Made by a program: the position numbers and the translations under genes. A stretch of 53,281 bases of DNA, from positions 1 through 53,281 of the forward strand of contig DYDE01000012.1 of the NCBI GenBank assembly GCA_020718065.1, given 5' to 3'. Below, piece by piece: positions 19,629-29,839 of this stretch. The stretch comes from Marinifilum sp. (lineage in GTDB: Bacteria > Bacteroidota > Bacteroidia > Bacteroidales > CG2-30-32-10). The notes under the pieces were generated by a model. It worked only from the letters and a program-made list of their open reading frames with translations. It was not told the DNA's origin and ran no database searches. The first letter of the stretch is position 1. Each line of letters starts with the position of its first letter.

Positions 19629-21047
19629 CTACCAGTTTCTTTTTTCGCAATGATTAAGCTCAATTGTAATATTATATTTCTCCATTAAATGTTTATATAA
19701 ATTTTCAGCACAATAAACCGAACGATGTCTTCCGCCAGTGCAACCAAAACTAACCATTAAATTTGAAAAATCCCGTTCAATATACCTTTCTACAGATTTA
19801 TCAACTAATGCATAAATGTGTGAAAGAAATTCATCTGTTTCTTTCTGGTTTTTTAAAAAATCAATTACTGTTTTATCTTTTCCTGTATAGTTTTTGTATT
19901 CATTATATTTTCCAGGATTATGCAGTGCACGGCAATCAAATACAAAACCACCACCATTACCGCTATTATCTTGCGGAATTCCTTTGCAATAGGAAAAACT
20001 ATTGATTTTAACATTGAGATTATGAGTGACCTTAAATGTTGATTTGCTATTCTCCTTATCAATAAGATGTTCAATAACTTTAGTTAACTCAGGTATCGGA
20101 ATAGTAATATGCTTGGACAACAGCAACCATTTAAGATTATTAACAGCATAAGGAATACTTTGAAGAAAGTGTTCTTTTTTTTCATACAATCCCCTAAATC
20201 CATAAGCTCCCATTGCTTGCAAAATTCTTATTAATACATACCCATAATAGAATCTTATAAATTTGTTTTTATCAACTTTTATATACTTACTAATTGTTTC
20301 TATATAATATTCGAGCAATTCATCTCTTAATGATTGAGAAAGATTTGCTTTAGCATCAAACAGCAAAGAGGCAATATCGTATTGCAAAGCACCTTTACGT
20401 CCACCCTGATAATCTATAAAATAGGGTACATTATCATAAATCATTATATTTCGCGATTGCATATCGCGGTATAAAAAATAACTACAGTCTGCTTCAAGCA
20501 GAAAATCAGAAAAAGTATTGAAGTCATCTTCTAATTTCTGTTCATCAAAAGGAGTATTAGAAAGTTTTAGATAATAATATTTGAAATAGCTCAAATCCCA
20601 CATCATCGACTGTTTATCGAATGCTGCACGGGGATAACACTTATTGTAATCAAGCTCCTTCCCTCCTATTATCTGAAATTCAGGAAGATTTTCTATAATC
20701 TTCTTATATAAATTTTTTATCTCATTTTCTGTTTTATCAGAATTTAATAAAGAAAAGAGCGTAATGTCTCCCAGGTCTTTTTGAAGATATGAATTATTAT
20801 CAATGTCTGAAACATATATCTCAGGAACATTAAGTTTTTGGGTTAAGAAGTGATTCGAAAAACTAAGAAAAGCTTCATTTTCTTTACGATCAAGATTATA
20901 AACCCCAATTACTGTTTTGGTATTCCCAAATATTCTATAATAAGACCGACTCGAACCAGATTGAGGCAAAGGTTTTATTTGCACTACTGTCTCATTAGCC
21001 CACTTTTCAAATAAATCTGAAACTATTTTTTTTTGATTTGTTTTCAA
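19629..21047 (-). CDS. Aminoglycoside phosphotransferase-like (AmgK-like) kinase fused to RapZ C-terminal domain
   Basis: 472 aa; kinase part FLYRDMQSRNIMIYDNVPYFIDYQGGRKGALQYDIASLL; C-terminal INSFSYCKGIP..GGGFVFDCRALHNPGKY..LMVSFGCTGGRHRSVYCAENL. Confidence 0.92.
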   Translation of the reverse strand: MKTNQKKIVSDLFEKWANETVVQIKPLPQSGSSRSYYRIFGNTKTVIGVYNLDRKENEAFLSFSNHFLTQKLNVPEIYVSDIDNNSYLQKDLGDITLFSLLNSDKTENEIKNLYKKIIENLPEFQIIGGKELDYNKCYPRAAFDKQSMMWDLSYFKYYYLKLSNTPFDEQKLEDDFNTFSDFLLEADCSYFLYRDMQSRNIMIYDNVPYFIDYQGGRKGALQYDIASLLFDAKANLSQSLRDELLEYYIETISKYIKVDKNKFIRFYYGYVLIRILQAMGAYGFRGLYEKKEHFLQSIPYAVNNLKWLLLSKHITIPIPELTKVIEHLIDKENSKSTFKVTHNLNVKINSFSYCKGIPQDNSGNGGGFVFDCRALHNPGKYNEYKNYTGKDKTVIDFLKNQKETDEFLSHIYALVDKSVERYIERDFSNLMVSFGCTGGRHRSVYCAENLYKHLMEKYNITIELNHCEKRNW

Positions 21048-21065
21048 TACAATTAAATTATTTCA

Positions 21066-21548
21066 TTATTCATAGGGTACAGGACGATAAATCATAACTT
21101 TACCTTTTACAATATGATTTATATTCAGTTTTCCTATGGTTACTTTCTTTCCGCCATAGCCTGTATTTTGTTCTGCAACTTCATACACACCCTTGCTTAT
21201 AACTTTGTAAACAATGGAAGTATGTTGTTTCATTGTTTCGGTGTATTTTGTATTGCCTTCTGTATATTTTACAACTACGTCTTTATATTGAATGATATCA
21301 CCAGGATAAATACTATCCTTTTTGGGGTTTAACAATTTACCATAAACTAATTTCCCTTCCCAGTCTGCTTTAACCTTAATCAATGCTTTATTTGCCAAAT
21401 CCCAGCACTCTCCCCTGTCAACTTTTTTACCCATTACCGAATTTACATATTCTATAATTTGTTTATTCATTTCAGGAATTTGCGAATGAGATTTCCCATT
21501 AATAAACAAACAAAATATAATGACAGGCAATAATAATTTTTTTATCAT
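21066..21548 (-). CDS. Secreted hypothetical protein, CHAP-like
   Basis: 160 aa; signal peptide; GECWDLANKALIKV...YPGDIIQYKD...QHTSIVYKV suggests a Cys/His hydrolase-like fold. Confidence 0.6.
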   Translation of the reverse strand: MIKKLLLPVIIFCLFINGKSHSQIPEMNKQIIEYVNSVMGKKVDRGECWDLANKALIKVKADWEGKLVYGKLLNPKKDSIYPGDIIQYKDVVVKYTEGNTKYTETMKQHTSIVYKVISKGVYEVAEQNTGYGGKKVTIGKLNINHIVKGKVMIYRPVPYE

Positions 21549-21593
21549 ATTTCTATTACTTTTTAAATTTTAAACCAAATTTAGTGATAAAAT

Positions 21594-22577
21594 TTAAAGT
21601 GAAACTTTATATATTTTTCCTTTTTCAGATGTTATTAACAATAATTTATTTGTAAGAATGGTAATAGAAAATAAGTTATCATCACAAAACTTTTTGGCAA
21701 GTTTCCAATTATTTCCTCCATCTTCAGTAATCATTAGCAAACCATCAGAACCAACAGCATAGCCAATATTGGTATCTCCAAATTTTATATCATTAAAATG
21801 GGTTCTTTTCTCAAATGCTTTGTTGGGTTTAACAATCGTTTTCCAATTATTACCTGCATTTTGGGTTTTATATATCCCGCCATTATAACCTACTGCAACT
21901 CCATTATCCTTATCTCCAAAATAAACAGAAGTAAAAAAATCTCCCTTAATTGAACATAATTGATAACTCAGTCCCCCATCATTGGTTTTGTATATAACAC
22001 CATAACCTGAAAGGTAACCATTAAGCTCATCTATAAAGTAGATTCCTTTTAATTCATTTTCAAATGTTTTGAAAATCCAATTGTTACCAGCATCTGTTGT
22101 TTTATAGATCAATCCCGAATCATAGTTTTGTCCTCCAACCATTAAAAATTCATTCTCATTAAAAAAGAAAAAGTTTTTAAATGCTGTTCTTTGATATTTA
22201 TCTCGTGGTATGGTGTCAAACCAAAATTCATTCCAGTTCTCACCCCTATCATTGGTAGTGAGCAACAACATACTATCTCCTCCTGCATAACCTTTGCTAT
22301 CATCTACAAAATGCAGGTTATAAACACTTCGCAAGTTGCTCGAATAAACCTTTTTCCAGTTGTTTCCATTATTCGTTGTTTTGAAAATCGCTCCATAATC
22401 AAATTGCCTGCCTCCACATGCAAAACCAACCGAATCGCTTAGAAATATTATTTTATGTATATTGATATTTTCGTTTACCGACAATACTTCAAAACTAACG
22501 CTTATCGTTTCTTCTTTCCTACAAGCACCAAACAGAAATAATAAACAAACCAATAAAACACTATACTTTTGCAGCAT
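21594..22577 (-). CDS. YCF48/BNR-repeat lipoprotein
   Basis: 327 aa; lipobox LFLFGAC; repeats [46 protein letters not shown]. Confidence 0.85.
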   Translation of the reverse strand: MLQKYSVLLVCLLFLFGACRKEETISVSFEVLSVNENINIHKIIFLSDSVGFACGGRQFDYGAIFKTTNNGNNWKKVYSSNLRSVYNLHFVDDSKGYAGGDSMLLLTTNDRGENWNEFWFDTIPRDKYQRTAFKNFFFFNENEFLMVGGQNYDSGLIYKTTDAGNNWIFKTFENELKGIYFIDELNGYLSGYGVIYKTNDGGLSYQLCSIKGDFFTSVYFGDKDNGVAVGYNGGIYKTQNAGNNWKTIVKPNKAFEKRTHFNDIKFGDTNIGYAVGSDGLLMITEDGGNNWKLAKKFCDDNLFSITILTNKLLLITSEKGKIYKVSL

Positions 22578-23331
22578 AATTTGTAATTTTTATAAAATCG
22601 CTCACATTCAATTGCTCTGCACGTTTATTGAACAACTCCTCAGAAGTGTATTTATTATCAATACCTATACATTTCAAAGCATTTCTTAATGTTTTTCTAC
22701 GCTGATTAAACGCTGTTTTCACGATCAACTTAAAAAGTTTTTCATCGCAATCAAGCGATACAACATCATTTCTTCTTAACCTTATAACTGCTGATTTCAC
22801 TTTTGGAGGAGGAATAAATACTGTTTCATTAACTATGAACAAATACTCAATATTATAAAACGCTTGCAAAAGCACACTCAGTATCCCATATGTTTTTGAA
22901 CCTGGTTTTGCAGCAATTCTGAGCGCAACCTCATTCTGAAACATCCCAACAACCTCTGGTATCTGATTTCTATAATTTAACACCTTAAATAAAATCTGTG
23001 AAGATATATTATATGGAAAATTTCCGATTATACTAAAGTTGTCTGTAAAAAGCATACCTAGATCATACTTCAAAAAATCTCCCAAGATCAAGCGATCGCC
23101 CAATTGAGGATAGTGTTGCTTCATATATTCAATAGACTCCCTGTCAATATCAATTATATACAGGTTTTTATCAGGTTTCTGAATAAGGTATTTAGTAAGA
23201 ACACCCATCCCCGCTCCTATTTCGATAATATTAGAAGATTTATCATCCAGTGAATCAACAATTTTAGCGGCAATATCTTCATCTTTCAGAAAATGTTGAC
23301 CAAGATGTTTTTTAGGTTTTACGAAAGTCAT
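22561..23331 (-). CDS. rsmA: 16S rRNA (adenine1518-N6/adenine1519-N6)-dimethyltransferase
   Basis: 256 aa; [51 protein letters not shown]. Confidence 0.96.
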   Translation of the reverse strand: MTFVKPKKHLGQHFLKDEDIAAKIVDSLDDKSSNIIEIGAGMGVLTKYLIQKPDKNLYIIDIDRESIEYMKQHYPQLGDRLILGDFLKYDLGMLFTDNFSIIGNFPYNISSQILFKVLNYRNQIPEVVGMFQNEVALRIAAKPGSKTYGILSVLLQAFYNIEYLFIVNETVFIPPPKVKSAVIRLRRNDVVSLDCDEKLFKLIVKTAFNQRRKTLRNALKCIGIDNKYTSEELFNKRAEQLNVSDFIKITNYAAKV

Positions 23332-23490
23332 ATCAATAAAGGGGTTGTTCCAATAATGCTAAGTTAATACTATTTAATTTGGTTGTTTTTGAAATGAAAT
23401 TGTTAAATTGTTTTATTGCTTTATTGTTATTAATTAAAAGTATAAATAAAGAATAGCAATTTAACAATCAATATAAACAATTTAACCATT

Positions 23491-24354
23491 TTATATATTA
23501 TTTAAAAATATACTTTCTCCTATTTTGCCTGTAATACCCGCCTGGTATATCCTTTCAAAATAATTGACAATACCTTTTTTTCCTTCAGTACCCAAATCTC
23601 TGGTATAATTATTTACATACAATTGAATATGTTTATTTATCACCTCCTCATCCATTTCCTGTGCAAGTTTTTTAATAAACGCTGACGAGGAAGCTGGATT
23701 ATTCATTGCAAAGTCTATACTTTTCCTTAGTAATCTATTTATTTTTTGCTTATCCTCTACCGGAATATCTTTTCTAATAGCAATTCCACCAAGAGGTATT
23801 GGCATATGTGTTAAAGTTTCCCAATACTCACCTAGATCAATGATCTTTTTCAATCCTTTTGCCTGATAGGTGAATCTGTTTTCATGAATAATAACGCCCG
23901 CCTCTACCCTACCAATTATTATTGCTTCTTCAATTTCCGAAAAGAGCATTTCTTTCTTATTTTTTGCATTAGGAAAAGCAATACCAAGTAAACTATTGGC
24001 TGTTGTGTTCTTTCCGGGAATGGCAATGCTCAAATTTTCGACATCGCTCAAAGTATATTCATTTTTACTTATAAGAATAGGACCACAATTTTTACCCAAC
24101 GCACTTCCGGAATCCAGCAACTCATAATCACTTGCAACATTTGCAAATGCAAAAAAACTTAGTTTTGTAATATCAAGTTCTTTATTAAAAGCTTTGTTGT
24201 TCAATTCTTCCACATCTGCAATCACAGGAATAAATTCAATTCCATCAGCAGCTATCTTGTTATTTATCAATGCATCGAAAATAAAAGTATCATTAGGACA
24301 AGGAGAAAAACCAAGGGTATATTTTACAGACAACATATTAAAAATAAAAAACAA
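23491..24354 (-). CDS. mqnD: 1,4-dihydroxy-6-naphthoate synthase (futalosine pathway)
   Basis: 287 aa; YTLGFSPCPNDTFIFDALINNKI, LDSGSALGKNCGPILIS, HENRFTYQAKGLKKIIDLGEYWE. Confidence 0.9.
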   Translation of the reverse strand: MFFIFNMLSVKYTLGFSPCPNDTFIFDALINNKIAADGIEFIPVIADVEELNNKAFNKELDITKLSFFAFANVASDYELLDSGSALGKNCGPILISKNEYTLSDVENLSIAIPGKNTTANSLLGIAFPNAKNKKEMLFSEIEEAIIIGRVEAGVIIHENRFTYQAKGLKKIIDLGEYWETLTHMPIPLGGIAIRKDIPVEDKQKINRLLRKSIDFAMNNPASSSAFIKKLAQEMDEEVINKHIQLYVNNYTRDLGTEGKKGIVNYFERIYQAGITGKIGESIFLNNI

Positions 24355-24486
24355 AGATAATCATATCCATTTTAAATTAGAAAATTAGATGATGAATGAT
24401 GGGATAATTAGATAATGAGATGATTAAAAGATGGAATGATAAAATAAAAAAGGAATTCTTTGAAGTAGGCATATATCAATAGAAAA

Positions 24487-24514
24487 CCTGCCAGGTTCTA
24501 AAAACATGGCAGGT
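24487..24514. repeat. Imperfect-loop inverted repeat ACCTGCCA...TGGCAGGT
   Basis: acctgccaggttctaaaaacatggcaggt: 8-bp arms in an intergenic region. Confidence 0.5.
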
Positions 24515-24660
24515 AAAGCAAATTTAATTATATTGCTATTTTAATGATTGATGATAACTTTTCAAAACTTAATATCCACTCCATTTTCAGATCAATTAAA
24601 AAATAAATGGATATATACTACTCCATTTTTTCCATTCCTTAAAATATTTTTCATCATAAT

Positions 24661-24973
24661 CACTCCAATTTTGGAGTAGTATAAAATATTTTTCAAACAT
24701 CATACTCCAATTTTGGAGTAACATAAAATATTTTTCAAACCTCGTACTCCAATTTTGGAGTAGCATAAAATATTTTTCAAACATCATACTCCAATTTTGG
24801 AGTAGCATAAAATATTTTTCAAACATCGTACTCCAATTTTGGAGTAACATAAAATATTTTTCAAACATCGTACTCCAATTTTGGAGTAGTATAAAATATT
24901 TTTCAAACATCATACTCCAATTTTGGAGTAACATAAAATATTTTTCAAACATCATACTCCAATTTTGGAGTAC
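24661..24973. repeat. 42-bp tandem repeat array of palindromes
   Basis: Eight (a/c)ACTCCAATTTTGGAGTA palindromes spaced by seven 24-bp near-identical spacers (RYATAAAATATTTTTCAAACMTCR), constant period 42 bp; a degenerate unit on the left. Confidence 0.95.
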
Positions 24974-25212
24974 TAACCATGAAGTCAATTATCAAAGGTT
25001 TCGATTTTTTACTCTTTTAAAAACATTTTTTTCGAAATGCTCTAAAAATAAAATACAGACCCTAAAATATTTTTTTATTATGGCGTTTTTATAATAAACA
25101 ATATCAATTAAAAATATCTGTAATAATCTGTAAAATCTCTACTACCTGTAGTAATTTTAGTTATAGTAAATTATCAGAGTGCCCTCTTTTTTTTAAAATT
25201 TATGTAAAATAT

Positions 25213-25246
25213 ATTTGACATGATGTAAAATATGTTTATCTTTGTG
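25213..25246 (+). promoter_or_regulatory. Putative Bacteroidetes-type promoter (-33 TTTG / -7 TATCTTTG)
   Basis: atTTGacatgatgtaaaatatgtttaTCTTTG upstream of the 25292 gene. Confidence 0.5.
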
Positions 25247-25291
25247 TCGAAATTGTTTTACAATAATAAAAAAAATTAAAGAGGAATTTAA

Positions 25292-25739
25292 AATGTATCG
25301 AAGAGAAAAACAAATACTTGTATCATTAATCAGTACCATCCTCATTCTGGGATTCTATTCCCTATTTGTATATCAAAAATATATAGCTGGAAATATGGAG
25401 ATTATTAATGACTTTAAATTCTGGGGAAAAGCATTCCTGATCTTGATACCAGTTACAATTGTAGCACAAATCATCATTCATATTGTGTTTTTCATCATCA
25501 ACAAAATTGTTACAAATGAAGATATACCCATGATTAATGATGAACGTGACAAATTAATTGAACTAAAAGCCATAAGGATCTCTCACTGGGTGTTCATTGT
25601 TGGCTTTTTGCTGTCAATGGGGTCACAAGCTATTGGGATGCAGCCCTGGGTGATGTTCATTACGCTTATATATTCTGGCTTTTTTGCAGCCATAGCTTCA
25701 GAAATTGCAAAGATTTATTTTTATCGGAAGGGATTTTAA
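25292..25739 (+). CDS. Hypothetical multi-pass membrane protein
   Basis: ORF 25242..25739, internal ATG at 25292 (MYRREKQILVSL) preferred; four hydrophobic segments, NDERDKLIELKA motif; paired with HTH gene. Confidence 0.75.
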
Positions 25740-25740
25740 T

Positions 25741-25974
25741 ATGAGCAAGTGTAGAATAATTAACAATATACGCAAGTTACGCTTTCATAACAGCGAAATG
25801 ACCCAACAGGAATTGGCTGATAAAACAGGTGTAACCCGACAAACAATAGTAGCCATCGAAAATGAGAAATACTTTCCTACGCTCGAACTGGCATTTCGTA
25901 TTGCCCTTGTTTTCAACACCCCACTCGAAGAAGTGTTTTCATTTCAGATTGAAGACGAACCTAAGAAAAATTAA
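25741..25974 (+). CDS. XRE-family HTH transcriptional regulator
   Basis: MSKCRIINNIRKLRFHNSEMTQQELADKTGVTRQTIVAIENEKYFPTLELAFRIALVFNTPLEEVFSF. Confidence 0.92.
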   Translation: MSKCRIINNIRKLRFHNSEMTQQELADKTGVTRQTIVAIENEKYFPTLELAFRIALVFNTPLEEVFSFQIEDEPKKN

Positions 25975-26018
25975 ACTCTAATTTATGTTTTTTATAAAAA
26001 TAAATACAAACAAATAAA

Positions 26019-26681
26019 ATGAAAAAGTCAAAACAATTTGGAGAAACCGTAATCGGTTATAACATTCCAGTATTAAATGAACGTGAAATAAGGGCTTCGG
26101 CAGGAATACTTTTTTTATTTACCTTTCTGTCATTATTACTCATTCTCTTTAAAGGAAATTTTCTGCTGATAAAGTATGTAATTACTTTATTTGTAACAGA
26201 CTTTGCAATCCGTGTTTTTATTAATCCTAAATTTTCACCGACATTAATAATCGGACGATTGATTGTTAGCAGACAAAACCCCGAATATGTTGGTGCTGCA
26301 CAAAAAAAGTTTGCTTGGATAATAGGCTTTATTTTGTCAGCAGTTATGTTCATTCTAATGGTAATAGTTAATTCATACAGCATTATTACCGGTATCATCT
26401 GTTTAATTTGCTTGATATTCTTATTCTTCGAATCTGCCTTTGGTATCTGTTTAGGATGTTTGTTTTATGGTTGGTTTTACAAAAAGAAAGCACAATATTG
26501 CCCTGGTGAAATTTGTGTTTTAAAAACAAAACAAGAAATTCAGAAAATATCACTATTACAAATTGCGATTATTATTGCGTTCATTGCATTTATTATTCTT
26601 ATAGCATATTTATTTAATGATAATTTTAGTATAAAACCAAATGATTTGTGGGTAATAATCAATTCTTCATTACCAAAATAA
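26019..26681 (+). CDS. DUF4395 family membrane protein
   Basis: 220 aa; VLNEREIRASAGI, DFAIRVFINPKFSP, ESAFGICLGCLFYGWFYKK. Confidence 0.8.
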   Translation: MKKSKQFGETVIGYNIPVLNEREIRASAGILFLFTFLSLLLILFKGNFLLIKYVITLFVTDFAIRVFINPKFSPTLIIGRLIVSRQNPEYVGAAQKKFAWIIGFILSAVMFILMVIVNSYSIITGIICLICLIFLFFESAFGICLGCLFYGWFYKKKAQYCPGEICVLKTKQEIQKISLLQIAIIIAFIAFIILIAYLFNDNFSIKPNDLWVIINSSLPK

Positions 26682-26712
26682 TTAAAATTCTACATAAAAC
26701 AGCGAAGCACTT

Positions 26713-28668
26713 ATGAAAACAACTGAAAGCACAAATTATAAGCAAACAGAAGCCTCTGTAGAACTAGAACGGGGAGTGTATGCAGCCTTAGAAACTTATT
26801 CTAATGTTCACCGAGGTAGTGGGCACAACTCAATGGTAACAACACATTTATTCGAACAGGCAAGAGACATTATTTTGGAATACATGGGTCTGAACAAAAA
26901 CAAATACACGCTTATCTTTTGCACACCCAGAAGAGCAGCAATACTTAAGATGAAGCTTGAACCAGAAAGTTATCAAATTGTTTCAAGTCAGGATATTGGT
27001 CTGTCAATTGGTGTAAGTGCAATCGCTATCAAAAGAAAAGCACTGCCAAAAGGTGTTCCTTTTCAGACTGGTGGTGGAACAACCAGACTTATTTCTAAAG
27101 ATTGGGTAATTTGGGCAGATGCACCAGATAAATTCGAAGCAGGCACTCCTGCTATTATTAACATTATCACTTATGCTAAGGCGCTTCGTTTGATACAGCA
27201 AAATGGAAAAGACATCTTCAAAAATCCTTTTGACGAAAAACACTCAGCAACAAATATACTTTATCAGGATGAATTAGAGAAATACACTGGCCAGGAACTA
27301 TTGTCTGAACTCAGGCAAACTTTAATTGGAAAAAACGCTCTTGTTCCAACAATAGAAGGTGCAAAACCATTTATAAACCTTGACAACAGTGCCAGCACTC
27401 CAACATTCATACCTATATGGAATACTTTTTGTCAAACATACCGACAATCAGAGGAAGTGAAAGTAGCGATTATAAATGAAGTAAAGATCATTATTGCCAA
27501 AATGCTTAACGCACGTTTAACTGACTATGATGTGGTATTTACTTCCAATACTACCGAAGCTATTAATCTTGTTGCTGAAAGTTTAGGCAATGAATCCGAT
27601 AAAAGTAACAAAACCGTTGTAGTAAACACTTTTCTAGAACACTCCTCAAACGATCTGCCCTGGCGCATGATTCCTGATAGCTCACTGATAAGGCTATCAA
27701 TAGATGCTGACGGCATATTTGATTTAAATGAACTGGAAAAGTTGTTGAATGAATATAACAATAAATGTCTTTATGGAAGTAAACGAATAAAACTTGTTGC
27801 CGTGAGCGGAGCCTCGAACGTACTCGGCATATGCAACAATTTAAAAGAAATATGTAGGATTGTTCATCAATATGGCGCTAAATTACTAATAGATGCAGCA
27901 CAGTTAGTAGCTCATCGAAAAATAAATGTTGAAGAAGCTGGAATTGACTATCTTGCGTTCTCTGCACATAAAGTGTATGCACCATTCGGATGTGGAGTGC
28001 TTTTGGTTAGAAAAGGACTTCTTAATTTTAATACCAATGAATTGGAATTGATTAAATCATCTGGCGAAGAAAACGTAGGAGGTATTGCTGCATTAGGGAA
28101 AGCACTTGTACTTTTACAACGAATAGGGATGGAAATAATTGAAAAGGAAGAACAGGTTTTAACAGGGCTTGCATTAAACAGTTTTGGAAAAATAGCAGGT
28201 CTCAGTATGTATGGTATAAAAGATCCGAATTCACCCATGTTTGTCAATAAATTAGGTGTAATTACATTTAGTTTAAAAAATATAATGCCAAACAATGTAG
28301 CCAAAGAACTTGCCTTGCAACGTGGAATAGGAGTGCGATATGGTTGTCATTGTGCCCATATAATAATCAAGCACCTACTACATGTTGGTCCTTTTCTTGA
28401 ACGATTTCAGAAGTTGATTTCGACTCTTTTCCCAAAGTTAAGATTCCCAGGAGTGGTTCGTGTGAGTTTTGGGATTGAAAACAGCATAGAAGATGTTCAC
28501 ACACTGATTAATGTTTTGGATAAAATTACCAGAAAAACGCATACTTCAGCGGAAGAGCATTCAACTTATGTAGATAACAAAAAAACTATCTTGACTAAGT
28601 CGTTAGTAAAACAGCAAATGAATGATTTTACAAAAGCAGTAGCTTTGAAAGTATATTCTCAGCATTAG
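26713..28668 (+). CDS. Class V aminotransferase (cysteine desulfurase-like) with partial N-terminal duplicate domain
   Basis: 651 aa; C-terminal FINLDNSASTP, LLIDAAQLVAHRKI, LAFSAHKVYAPFGCGVL; N-terminal ALETYSNVHRGSGHNS and KFEAGTPAIIN are second copies of family motifs. Confidence 0.88.
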   Translation: MKTTESTNYKQTEASVELERGVYAALETYSNVHRGSGHNSMVTTHLFEQARDIILEYMGLNKNKYTLIFCTPRRAAILKMKLEPESYQIVSSQDIGLSIGVSAIAIKRKALPKGVPFQTGGGTTRLISKDWVIWADAPDKFEAGTPAIINIITYAKALRLIQQNGKDIFKNPFDEKHSATNILYQDELEKYTGQELLSELRQTLIGKNALVPTIEGAKPFINLDNSASTPTFIPIWNTFCQTYRQSEEVKVAIINEVKIIIAKMLNARLTDYDVVFTSNTTEAINLVAESLGNESDKSNKTVVVNTFLEHSSNDLPWRMIPDSSLIRLSIDADGIFDLNELEKLLNEYNNKCLYGSKRIKLVAVSGASNVLGICNNLKEICRIVHQYGAKLLIDAAQLVAHRKINVEEAGIDYLAFSAHKVYAPFGCGVLLVRKGLLNFNTNELELIKSSGEENVGGIAALGKALVLLQRIGMEIIEKEEQVLTGLALNSFGKIAGLSMYGIKDPNSPMFVNKLGVITFSLKNIMPNNVAKELALQRGIGVRYGCHCAHIIIKHLLHVGPFLERFQKLISTLFPKLRFPGVVRVSFGIENSIEDVHTLINVLDKITRKTHTSAEEHSTYVDNKKTILTKSLVKQQMNDFTKAVALKVYSQH

Positions 28669-28888
28669 CAGCGTAAAATAAATGGTTTTTTTGCTATTAT
28701 AAGCAAAACTTAGTTGAATTAAATCTGCAATAAGAGGAGCGTAGGAAATACATAATTAATTCGCCTGTTATTTAATAAGATTGATAATTTGATTTTGAAA
28801 TTTGTTATTCTCCTTTTGTTTTTATAGTTTTGGGGTTTAGGCAAATTGATATTGCAAGCAAATATTATGAACAATAAATTAAAATAAA

Positions 28889-29797
28889 ATGTCCAATCAA
28901 AATGCATCTGTAAAATCAATTCTTTTTGCTTTATTGGCAAATTTTGGAATTGCAATAACTAAAACTATTGCAGCATTTATAACTGGTTCTGGCGCTATGT
29001 TGGCAGAATCTATTCACTCTTATGCCGATTGTGGTAATCAGGTACTTTTGTTTCGTGGGTTAAAAGCAATGAAGAAAAAACCAGACGCAGAACATCCTTT
29101 GGGATATGGAAAAGAAATTTATTTTTGGTCATTTATCGTTGCTCTTATTTTGTTTAGTGTAGGTGGTTTGTTTTCAATTTATGAAGGCATTCATAAAATC
29201 AATTCACATGAAGGATTAAAAAATCCTATGATTGCTATTGTGGTTTTAGTTGTTAGTTTGGTTCTTGAAGCAGCATCGCTTTACGGTTGCCTGATCCAAA
29301 TAAAAAAAGTGCGACGCAAGCTTAGTCTGTGGGCTTGGTTTAAAAGCACCCGCCAAAGTGAATTGATGGTGGTAATGGGAGAAGATATTGCGGCACTATT
29401 AGGTCTGCTTTTTGCACTTATTTCAGTTACACTAACCATGTTAACTGGGAACCCCATTTTTGATGCTATTGGAAGCATTGGAATTGGTGTTATATTGATC
29501 ACTGTTTCGATTGTACTTGGTATTAAAATCAAAAGTTTATTAATTGGTCAAAGTGCTGATGATGAAACTCGTTATGATATAAAAATGTTGTTGGAAGCCA
29601 GACCCGAAATTGAGCAAGTACTTAATATGATCACACTACAATTGGGTTCTCATTTAATGGTTGCAGTTAAGGCAAAAATGACAAGTGTAAATTCTGCAAA
29701 TCAATTGATTGACAACATAAATACTTGCGAATTAGAACTTAAAAAAAGAATTCCCTGCATTCAGTGGATTTTCTTCGAACCTGATTTTGATGAATAA
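28889..29797 (+). CDS. Cation diffusion facilitator transporter
   Basis: 302 aa; ALLANFGIAITKTIAAFITGSGAMLAESIHSYADCGNQVLL, KKPDAEHPLGYGKEIYFW. Confidence 0.93.
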   Translation: MSNQNASVKSILFALLANFGIAITKTIAAFITGSGAMLAESIHSYADCGNQVLLFRGLKAMKKKPDAEHPLGYGKEIYFWSFIVALILFSVGGLFSIYEGIHKINSHEGLKNPMIAIVVLVVSLVLEAASLYGCLIQIKKVRRKLSLWAWFKSTRQSELMVVMGEDIAALLGLLFALISVTLTMLTGNPIFDAIGSIGIGVILITVSIVLGIKIKSLLIGQSADDETRYDIKMLLEARPEIEQVLNMITLQLGSHLMVAVKAKMTSVNSANQLIDNINTCELELKKRIPCIQWIFFEPDFDE

Positions 29798-29839
29798 TCT
29801 TTTTCTACTTATTTCTGTCTTACACAACATCTATTTGCC

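Noticed and set aside
23396-23490. AT-rich aattgttaaattg / caatttaacaat segments between rsmA and mqnD as a regulatory element
   Set aside because: Low-complexity AT-rich sequence where such inverted matches are expected by chance; no further support.
24661-24973. CRISPR array
   Set aside because: Spacers are nearly identical to each other and the constant unit is an 18-bp palindrome; no cas genes nearby. It is a tandem repeat.
24596-24988. 130-aa repeat ORF as a protein-coding gene
   Set aside because: TTG start, exists only because the 42-bp period is a multiple of 3, and unit differences change amino acids (M/T/R/I). Kept as a repeat array only.
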